From positions 1 to 6,241 of the forward strand of contig JACQTR010000031.1 of NCBI GenBank assembly GCA_016210705.1: 6,241 nt of DNA, given 5' to 3'. A program made the translations under genes and the position numbers. The stretch comes from Chloroflexota bacterium. GTDB lineage: Bacteria; Chloroflexota; Dehalococcoidia; JACQTR01. Below, one piece after another: positions 1-5,379 of this stretch. Position 1 is the first letter of the stretch. Each line of letters begins with the position of its first letter. Under the pieces are notes generated by a model that saw nothing but the letters and a program-made list of their open reading frames with translations, was not told the DNA's origin and ran no database searches.

Positions 1-567
1 AGACCATCCACTACACCCACTGACCCGTACACTCGAGCCGTTTTATTTTTAGGTAATGGCCAAGAGCTTCGCTTTATCGACCCCCGCAAGTTAGGGAATA
101 TGTGGCTAGTAAAAGACGAGAAGCATGTAGTGGGCAAACTAGGCCCTGAGCCTTTGGACGCCGCTTTCATGCCCCAAGTACTATTAGAGCGTTTAGCGAA
201 ACGTTCGGCACCCATCAAAGCCCTACTTTTGGATCAAAGCTTCCTGGCAGGAGTGGGCAACATATACGCCGATGAGGTCCTTTTCGAGGCCGGCATCCAT
301 CCCCTACGTTCGGCGAGAAGTCTTTCCAACCCTGAAGCCATCAGACTTCACGGGGCTTTGCTCTCGGTGTTGAAGCGGGCACTTAGCCTTAGAGGAACCA
401 CCTTCAGCCGCTATCAGGACCCACAAGGCCGGCCCGGTGGCCACCAGTTCCAGCTACGGGTTTTTCGCCGCACTGGCCAGCCCTGTTTGGCCTGCTCCGC
501 CCCTATCCAACGCCTCTCCCTCAGGAGCCGAGGCACCCACTTTTGCCCTTCTTGCCAGCCTATCTGA
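1..567 (+). CDS. mutM: Formamidopyrimidine-DNA glycosylase (Fpg/MutM), 5'-truncated by window edge
   Basis: Bifunctional base-excision repair enzyme that removes oxidised purines such as 8-oxoguanine and nicks the abasic site. The frame is open from base 1 and gives 188 residues ending at TGA 565-567. Fpg proteins are usually about 270-290 residues, so roughly 85-95 N-terminal residues, including the catalytic Pro-Glu start, lie upstream of the window. Visible landmarks in fragment numbering: strand motif DPRKLG (27-32); KLGPEPL; the helix-two-turn-helix with LLDQSFLAGVGNIYADE (about 76-92), whose Asn87 is the conserved DNA-phosphate-binding residue; GIHP; GTTF; and a C-terminal zinc finger with Cys162, Cys165, Cys182 and Cys185 plus the conserved Arg177 in RSRGTHFC. 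The usual DNA-wedge Phe of DPRRFG/DPRKFG is Leu31 here. ATG 100-102 is internal to the domain and is not the start. It converges on an MFS gene with a 7-bp gap and no visible terminator. Confidence 0.96.
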   Translation, partial: RPSTTPTDPYTRAVLFLGNGQELRFIDPRKLGNMWLVKDEKHVVGKLGPEPLDAAFMPQVLLERLAKRSAPIKALLLDQSFLAGVGNIYADEVLFEAGIHPLRSARSLSNPEAIRLHGALLSVLKRALSLRGTTFSRYQDPQGRPGGHQFQLRVFRRTGQPCLACSAPIQRLSLRSRGTHFCPSCQPI

Positions 568-574
568 TCTATCC

Positions 575-1921
575 TTATTCTGGGGACAAAGGCCTGGGGC
601 GAAATCTTTTCCGAGGTGCAGGCTCATCTTCCTCAAGCCCGATTTCGGAAATTGGGGCGCTGGCCTCCAACCTACGGACACTGGGAACCAAAGCCGCGGT
701 GCATAGGGCTAAAACAACCACGACACTGCCCATTATCCCTAAAGCAAAAGGGGCGTTAAAAGCATCGGCCATGGTACCGGCGGCCACACTGCCCAAAGGC
801 ATAAGTCCACTATCAAGCAAGTAGAGGCTCATTACCCGTCCTTGCAATGAAGGGGGAGTACGGGTTAGCAAAGAGGCGTTTGTGGTGGCCCTAAATACCA
901 TGTTCATATACCCTGCCACAGCCACGGCCAAAAGAGAGAGGGGTAGCCATAACGAAGTTGAAAAAACAACGAGGGATGCGCCGAAAAAAAACACGGCGCC
1001 CAAAGTCACCCAACCCTGACGGCGAACATCGCCTCTGGATGCCATAGTGAGCGACCCTAATAAAGCACCAGCGCCTGTAGCCGACTGTAGAATGCCGTAC
1101 CCTGAGACACCAATATTAAGCACCTTATCCGCAAAAATAGGCAAAAGACTCATGTAAGGCATACCAAAAACCATCGGGACCAAAGACAATATCAAAAGAC
1201 TAAGAATCGTTCGCTGGCGGCCCACAAAACGAAAGCCCACTGCCATGTCGCCCCACAAAGAGGTTGCTTTGCCTTGGGAATACGAATTGGCGGGCACTTT
1301 CATCAAAAAGGTAACCACCAACACTCCTATATAGACGGTCGCCGCAAAATAATAAGCCCCGTCCACCCCAACCAAAGGTATTAAGGCCCCCGCCACCGAG
1401 GGGCCCAAAATACGAGTAAAATTCATGGCGGCCGAGTTAAGCGCCACCGCATTCATCAAGGTTTCCTTTCCTACTAGGCTAGGAATTAAAGACTGGCGAG
1501 CCGGCTGGTTGAAAGACATGGCAATAGCTGCCACAAACGCGGTGGCCAATACATGCCAAACCTCCACCAGCCCCGTAGTGATAAGAACTGCTAGAACAAG
1601 CTTAGTAATTAAAGTGACCATTTGAGAGATCAGAAGAAGGCGTCGCTTATCTAACCGGTCGGCCAACACCCCGGCCAAAGGGCCAATAGTCAACATAGGA
1701 ATAGCCCGCATGAGATTGACTACCCCTAACAATACGCCAGAGTGGGTCATCTCCCATATAAGCCAGTTGCGGGCGATAGCTTCCATCCACAAAGAACCCG
1801 AGTGCCCCAGCATCCCTATCCACAGCAACCGAAAATCGCGATAGCCTAAAGAGCTGAAGGTCTGGCGCCATCCACTGGTAGCAGAAGCAGCTTTAATAGT
1901 CTGGGCTTCTATGTCAGCCAT
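575..1921 (-). CDS. MFS_3/EntS-like major facilitator exporter, third of three tandem paralogs
   Basis: Predicted 448-residue, 12-TM inner-membrane transporter, probably a proton-coupled exporter of a small molecule; substrate unknown. It starts with a cytoplasmic stretch ending in the family motif TFSSLGYRDFRLLWIG (21-36). The loop 2-3 motif A follows (AGVLADRLDKRRLL, 83-96), then the MFS_3-type signature running from NQPARQ (138-143) through LMNAVALNSAAMN (155-167) to ILGPSVAG (171-178). The second half has MPYMSLLPIFADKVL (254-268) and GRVMSLYLLDSGLMPLGS (361-378), where the usual RGR of the family is QGR. After the last TM it carries a charged tail (about 418-448) with an acidic EEDE patch and a basic RKRFRPRP patch that its two sisters lack. 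Start ATG 1921 is supported by an AGAGGT Shine-Dalgarno at 1930-1935, 8 nt upstream. It lies 39 bp after the preceding MFS gene, so co-transcription is likely. Family assignment is strong; export direction and substrate are inferred. Confidence 0.93.
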   Translation of the reverse strand: MADIEAQTIKAASATSGWRQTFSSLGYRDFRLLWIGMLGHSGSLWMEAIARNWLIWEMTHSGVLLGVVNLMRAIPMLTIGPLAGVLADRLDKRRLLLISQMVTLITKLVLAVLITTGLVEVWHVLATAFVAAIAMSFNQPARQSLIPSLVGKETLMNAVALNSAAMNFTRILGPSVAGALIPLVGVDGAYYFAATVYIGVLVVTFLMKVPANSYSQGKATSLWGDMAVGFRFVGRQRTILSLLILSLVPMVFGMPYMSLLPIFADKVLNIGVSGYGILQSATGAGALLGSLTMASRGDVRRQGWVTLGAVFFFGASLVVFSTSLWLPLSLLAVAVAGYMNMVFRATTNASLLTRTPPSLQGRVMSLYLLDSGLMPLGSVAAGTMADAFNAPFALGIMGSVVVVLALCTAALVPSVRRLEASAPISEIGLEEDEPAPRKRFRPRPLSPE

Positions 1922-1960
1922 CCTAAAATACCTCTTTCAAGGTGAAAACATTCATTACTT

Positions 1961-3253
1961 TCATTTCAAGTGCCGTAACGCTGGCCGCGCCATAACCATC
2001 AACAGAACCAAGAAGATAAGTAGAGCCCCACCTCCAGCTACGGTATAGGGTGCCCCGATAGCCTCGGCTAAAGCTCCCACAGGTATGCCCGTTAGCGGCT
2101 GTATGCCGAAGCCCATAAGATAAATCCCCATGATGCGCCCTCGCGCCTCAGAGCCAACACTGGTCATAATAAGAGTATTATTAGTAGCCATATAAGCGAT
2201 GCCGCTGAAACCCACCAGGCTTAAAAAGAAGAGGGACAAAGTATATGAACCCACCAAGGCGAAGAAGATCAGCGTTACCCCCTGAGCAAGAGTGGCAAAG
2301 ATCAACATCTGGCCTTTGCGCCGGAAATTCCCCAAGCTAGCCACAATAAGAGCTCCTACCAAACCTCCAACGCCCGCCGCCGAGTATAGCATCCCTAACC
2401 CCGAGGCCCCCACCCCCAAAACGTCAACGGCAAAAACGGGCATTAGCATTTGATAAGGCATGGCCAACGTTACCACCAGCAATTCCAAAGATAGAAGCAA
2501 AGGAATCACCGGGCTACCACGAACATGGTTAATACCTTCAACTAGGTCCTTCCACATAGGAGTATCGGGTTTTAGAGCCACCTTGCCTGAGATAGGAATC
2601 ATAAAAAGAGTGACAACAGCTACTACATAGCAAGCGGCTTGGAAAAAGAAGGCTCCATCCACCCCCAAAACGTCTATGAGCACTCCGGCCACGCCCGGAG
2701 TTACGATCCGGGTTATATTCATCCCCGCCGAGTTAAGGGCTAGGGCATTCATTAGATCTTCTTCTCCCACCAGATCCGTCAGATAGGCTTGGCGCCCGGG
2801 CATGTTGAAGGGGAAAATAATGCCAGTTAGGATGGCCGAAACTACAAGATATGGAAAGGTAATTAAATCTGCAGCAACTAAGATGGCCAGGGCGGCGGCG
2901 ACAATCCCTAAGAGACTTTGAGTTACTATCAGTAGTTTTCGCTTATCAACCCGATCGGCTATAACCCCACCCATAAGAGAAAACAGAACCATGGGGATCC
3001 CGGATGCCATCATCACCCCACCCAGAGCCAATGGGGATTCCGTTAACTCATAAGCTAGCCAGCCCCGAGCCACCTGCTGCACCTGCATAGCCACAAAGGA
3101 GGACACAATTCCTATCCAAAACACACGGTAATTACGGTTACGTAGTGAACTAAAGGTTCTAACCCAACCCGTAGGACGGGCTAGGGCAACGCCACCGCCA
3201 AATCCGGCCGGCCCTCCTGGGCTGGATTGTTGCTCCTTAGCTGTATCTCTCAT
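1961..3253 (-). CDS. MFS_3/EntS-like major facilitator exporter, second of three tandem paralogs
   Basis: Predicted 430-residue, 12-TM transporter of the same family as both neighbours; substrate unknown. The first 30 residues are a soluble Gly/Pro/Ser-rich segment (SSPGGPAGFGGG, 10-21) absent from the sisters. Then come TFSSLRNRNYRVFWIG (33-48), motif A GGVIADRVDKRKLL (95-108), the family signature FNMPGRQAYLTDLVGEEDLM (149-168) continuing into NALALNSAGMNITRI (169-183), and the C-half motifs MPYQMLMPVFAVDVLG (265-280) and ARGRIMGIYLMGFGIQPL (370-387). TM1-6 and TM7-12 are separated by a polar loop at about 221-246. The ATG start at 3253 is the best in-frame choice, but its nearest Shine-Dalgarno-like run (GAAGGG, 3268-3273) is 14 nt away, longer than usual. 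A TTG with better spacing is out of frame. It has its own candidate promoter in the 146-bp gap upstream and probably carries the downstream MFS gene on the same message. Confidence 0.93.
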   Translation of the reverse strand: MRDTAKEQQSSPGGPAGFGGGVALARPTGWVRTFSSLRNRNYRVFWIGIVSSFVAMQVQQVARGWLAYELTESPLALGGVMMASGIPMVLFSLMGGVIADRVDKRKLLIVTQSLLGIVAAALAILVAADLITFPYLVVSAILTGIIFPFNMPGRQAYLTDLVGEEDLMNALALNSAGMNITRIVTPGVAGVLIDVLGVDGAFFFQAACYVVAVVTLFMIPISGKVALKPDTPMWKDLVEGINHVRGSPVIPLLLSLELLVVTLAMPYQMLMPVFAVDVLGVGASGLGMLYSAAGVGGLVGALIVASLGNFRRKGQMLIFATLAQGVTLIFFALVGSYTLSLFFLSLVGFSGIAYMATNNTLIMTSVGSEARGRIMGIYLMGFGIQPLTGIPVGALAEAIGAPYTVAGGGALLIFLVLLMVMARPALRHLK

Positions 3254-3305
3254 CGCTCAACTATTTACCCTTCGCTCGCTTAACGACGTAATTGCCAACA
3301 TCCCT

Positions 3306-3333
3306 ATTTTAAGTGATTTTGTTTATTTGTCAC
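3306..3333 (-). promoter_or_regulatory. Internal sigma70-type promoter for the second and third MFS genes
   Basis: On the minus strand a -35 box GTGACA (3328-3333, 5/6 to consensus) is followed after 16 bp by a -10 box TAAAAT (3306-3311, 5/6). Transcription would start near 3299, giving a leader of about 45 nt before the ATG at 3253. The 146-bp gap between the first and second MFS genes is much larger than the other gaps in the block (45 and 39 bp), which fits an independent promoter. Prediction by eye only. Confidence 0.55.
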
Positions 3334-3344
3334 CAAGAGCCTCG

Positions 3345-3358
3345 ACAATATGTATTGT
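3345..3358. promoter_or_regulatory. 14-bp dyad upstream of the internal promoter, possible regulator site
   Basis: ACAATA (3345-3350), a 2-nt centre TG, then TATTGT (3353-3358) form a perfect inverted repeat. It sits 11 bp upstream of the predicted -35 box of the second MFS gene, centred about 52 bp before the predicted start of transcription. That position suits an activator or a secondary operator. It is short and AT-rich, so chance is possible. Confidence 0.35.
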
Positions 3359-3399
3359 AGTTATCCAGATCTCAGCCTACTAACAAAGCTAACTCGAAC

Positions 3400-4710
3400 T
3401 TAAAGGCCACGAAGGTTCCTAGCTTGCGTAGCGAAAACCAGAGCCAACAGTGCCACCATAAGACCCATGAGGGAAACGGCCGCTGGAGCACCGAAAATAT
3501 CGGCCAAAGTACCAGCCAAAAGGCTGCCAAAGGGCAAAAGACCCTGGTTGAGCATGTAGATCCCCATGACGCGGCCCCGTAGCTCGTCGGGCACGGCAAG
3601 CTGAATAAGGGTCTGGTTAGTAGTCATGTAGGCCATCTGTACCGCTCCTACCAGAACCAAGAGCAAGAGGCTAAGGTGAAAAGAACGCGATAAAGAGAAG
3701 AAGACCATTGACACCCCTAGAGCAAACACGGAACTAAAGAGCACTACTCCTTTTCGCTCTATGTTTATAGAAGCCACCGTAAGCGTACCGATAACGGCGC
3801 CCAACCCCGGAGCCGACATAAGCATGCCGAACCCTCCCGGCCCTACATGAAGCACATCCGTAGCAAAGATGGGCATTAGGGAGATATATGGCAAAGCAAT
3901 GACCACCGGCACCAACGCCAAGGTCATTTGAGTCCGCATAGTGGGATGCTTCCAAATGAAAGAGGCACCCTCTTTAAGACTATCTCTAACAGATAGGTCA
4001 GTACTGCGAGGAATATTGGGAATGTTCAACCGAAGCACCGTCAATGCTACCCCAAGATATGCCGCCGATTGAAGATAGAAGTTCTCTCCGGCGCCCACTT
4101 TAGCGATAAGAACCCCGGCCAGTGTTGGGCCCAATATACGTGTCACGTTAAACCCTGCCGAATTAAGGGCCAGAGCATTCATGAGATCTTCTTTGGGAAT
4201 TAGATTAGGCACTACCGACTGCCTAACGGGCATGTTGAAAGCCCAGCCTACCCCTGTAAAAAAAGTAAAGGCAAAAAGATGCCAAACACGAACCTGGCCA
4301 GTTACTATAACGGTGGCAAAGCTAGCCGTGAGTATTAAAAGACCTATCTGCGTGGCCAGCATTAACCCTTTACGATTAAAACGGTCCGCGGCCACACCAC
4401 CAAAGGGCCCCAGCAATAGCAAAGGGAAGGAACGAAAGCCGTTTATAGCTCCTAAAAGAAAAGGGGAGCCAGTGATCTGGTAGGTCAGCCAGCTCAGGGT
4501 AACCTGCTGAAGCCACTGGCCTGAGCTGGAAAAGAGCGTGCCAAACCAGAGTAACCGAAAATCGCGATGACGCAATGAGCGAAAGGTCTCAATTCTAAAG
4601 CCACGCCCCTTAGCTGACGCTGCGATAGCCCCATCGCTAGCTATTTCAGCTACGTCGTCGCCCGCGATAATTCTTTCTCTTTTGGACACAGGTTCCAAAA
4701 TATCCGCCAC
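3400..4710 (-). CDS. MFS_3/EntS-like major facilitator exporter, first of three tandem paralogs
   Basis: Predicted 436-residue, 12-TM inner-membrane transporter; substrate unknown, probably efflux. It has a polar 40-residue cytoplasmic N-terminus, then ETFRSLRHRDFRLLWFG (41-57), motif A GPFGGVAADRFNRKG (101-115), the family signature FNMPVRQSVVPNLIPKEDLM (158-177) continuing into NALALNSAGFNVTRILGP (178-195), and in the second half LPYISLMPIFATDVL (273-287) and ELRGRVMGIYMLNQGLLPFG (376-395). The start codon is GTG (minus strand, 4710-4708): an in-frame TAA lies three codons upstream, so no longer start is possible, and AAAGG (4721-4725) stands 10 nt before it. The gap to the stop of merR is 45 bp, so the two probably share a message led by the regulator. 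At homologous codons it shares a 16-bp identical stretch with the third MFS gene (4553-4568 and 1827-1842, coding for RDFRL), in keeping with common ancestry. Confidence 0.93.
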   Translation of the reverse strand: MADILEPVSKRERIIAGDDVAEIASDGAIAASAKGRGFRIETFRSLRHRDFRLLWFGTLFSSSGQWLQQVTLSWLTYQITGSPFLLGAINGFRSFPLLLLGPFGGVAADRFNRKGLMLATQIGLLILTASFATVIVTGQVRVWHLFAFTFFTGVGWAFNMPVRQSVVPNLIPKEDLMNALALNSAGFNVTRILGPTLAGVLIAKVGAGENFYLQSAAYLGVALTVLRLNIPNIPRSTDLSVRDSLKEGASFIWKHPTMRTQMTLALVPVVIALPYISLMPIFATDVLHVGPGGFGMLMSAPGLGAVIGTLTVASINIERKGVVLFSSVFALGVSMVFFSLSRSFHLSLLLLVLVGAVQMAYMTTNQTLIQLAVPDELRGRVMGIYMLNQGLLPFGSLLAGTLADIFGAPAAVSLMGLMVALLALVFATQARNLRGL

Positions 4711-4755
4711 TGAATTTTAACCTTTAGACGAATCTATCCCGCCCACCAACCCAGC

Positions 4756-5220
4756 TTAAACCACTCGCCTGCCAATTGCAGAGGCCCGCATCTCCAATTC
4801 GTTTAGAACAGCCTCATAACGTGCCAATTTATCTTTCCACTGGCTCTCTAATTGACACATTTGCTCCATCTTTTGCTGCATTAGATGAATTTGAGCAGAC
4901 GTGACCTCTATAGCCCGACTCAATTTCGCCTTTCTCTCAACTACATCCAAGCCCTGCCATTCCGCTTTGAGCTGGACCTTTACCTCCTCTGCCTCCAAAA
5001 TATCTTTGATCTCAGCTAAGGAGAAACCCAGTAGCTTCTGAAGGCATTTTATATCCTTCACCCTTTCCACATCCTCATCAGAGTAAAGGCGGAAGCCCCC
5101 CTCTAAACGGGCTGGAGACTTCAACAAACCCTTTTCTTCATAAAACCGAAGAGCCCGCTGAGTAACCCCAGTAAGCTCTGCCAGCTCCCCGATTTGGATA
5201 TAGCCCTTCTCTTTACTCAT
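4756..5220 (-). CDS. MerR-family transcriptional regulator
   Basis: 154-residue DNA-binding protein of the MerR family, whose members bind as dimers to dyads in long-spacer promoters and untwist them when they sense a ligand, metal or stress. The N-terminal winged helix-turn-helix is clear: IQIGELAELTGVTQRALRFY (8-27), EEKGLL (28-33), then wing and second helix pair GFRLYSDEDVERVKDI (42-57) and LGFSLAEIKDIL (64-75). Residues about 90-143 form a long charged helix with heptad character, the usual antiparallel dimer coiled coil. There is no large C-terminal drug-binding (GyrI-like) domain. The only cysteines are Cys59 and Cys122, so neither the metal-binding Cys pair of MerR/CueR/ZntR nor the SoxR iron-sulfur cluster is present, and the inducer cannot be read from sequence. 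It is the first gene of the block that continues into three exporters. Its ATG at 5220 lacks a strong Shine-Dalgarno nearby. Confidence 0.95.
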   Translation of the reverse strand: MSKEKGYIQIGELAELTGVTQRALRFYEEKGLLKSPARLEGGFRLYSDEDVERVKDIKCLQKLLGFSLAEIKDILEAEEVKVQLKAEWQGLDVVERKAKLSRAIEVTSAQIHLMQQKMEQMCQLESQWKDKLARYEAVLNELEMRASAIGRRVV

Positions 5221-5243
5221 AAGCTATTTAAAAACTAGCCTTT

Positions 5244-5272
5244 AGGGTATCACGTCTGCCAGCTTACGTCAA
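5244..5272 (-). promoter_or_regulatory. Candidate promoter of merR and the exporter block, with partial dyad in the spacer
   Basis: On the minus strand, -35 TTGACG (5267-5272, 5/6) is followed after 17 bp by -10 TACCCT (5244-5249, 3/6) with an extended TG element directly upstream. Transcription would start near 5237, leaving a leader of only about 17 nt without a clear ribosome site. An imperfect dyad (ATCACGT at 5249-5255 against ACGTCAA at 5266-5272, 5 of 7 positions paired) is centred in the spacer, which is where MerR proteins bind, so autoregulation is plausible. The -10 box is weak and the spacer is not the 19-20 bp typical of MerR-activated promoters. Confidence 0.4.
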
Positions 5273-5313
5273 GGTTAATTTTCAAAGAATATTCACCCAA
5301 CCAAATCCAAGGG

Positions 5314-5342
5314 TTGACACTACATAGAGCCAAAAGTATCAT
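5314..5342 (+). promoter_or_regulatory. Sigma70-type promoter of the crotonase gene
   Basis: A perfect -35 box TTGACA (5314-5319), a 17-bp spacer and -10 box TATCAT (5337-5342, 5/6) make this the strongest promoter in the window. Transcription would start near 5349, about 30 nt before the ATG at 5380. Its -35 box stands 41 bp from that of the divergent merR promoter. Confidence 0.75.
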
Positions 5343-5350
5343 ACTTTTGG
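5330..5350. promoter_or_regulatory. Perfect 21-bp palindrome over the -10 box, probable repressor operator
   Basis: The half-site CCAAAAGTAT (5330-5339) is repeated as its exact reverse complement at 5341-5350 around a single central C (5340). It covers the -10 hexamer and the predicted start point, so a bound protein would block RNA polymerase. Since transcription would begin near 5349, most of the palindrome is not in the message, which argues for a DNA operator rather than an RNA hairpin. Length and symmetry fit a dimeric repressor such as the TetR or GntR type. No such regulator is encoded in the window; the neighbouring MerR protein is a less likely partner because MerR dyads lie in the spacer, not over the -10. 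Confidence 0.6.
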
Positions 5351-5363
5351 CAAGGTACGCCTC

Positions 5364-5374
5364 AAAGGAAGGAG
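5364..5374 (+). promoter_or_regulatory. Strong Shine-Dalgarno site that fixes the crotonase start
   Basis: AAAGGAAGGAG ends 5 nt before ATG 5380. The open frame could be read further upstream to a TTG at 5314, but that TTG is part of the -35 box and lies before the start of transcription, so ATG 5380 is the real start. Confidence 0.85.
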
Positions 5375-5379
5375 ACCAT

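Noticed and set aside
437..824. Plus-strand open frames crossing the mutM end and the third MFS gene
   Set aside because: They overlap two strongly supported genes, lack Shine-Dalgarno support and have low-complexity translations.
4181..4483. 100-codon plus-strand open frame antisense to the first MFS gene
   Set aside because: It lies wholly inside a well-supported transporter gene, shows no recognisable domain and has Lys/Pro-rich composition typical of antisense shadows.
5222..5240. Imperfect inverted repeat AAGCTA/TAGCCTT just before the merR start
   Set aside because: It needs a one-base bulge, is AT-rich and short; not enough to call an attenuator or operator.
5314..5379. Upstream extension of the crotonase frame to TTG 5314
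   Set aside because: The TTG is the start of the -35 box TTGACA and lies before the predicted transcript start; a strong Shine-Dalgarno site precedes ATG 5380, and the extension has no crotonase homology.
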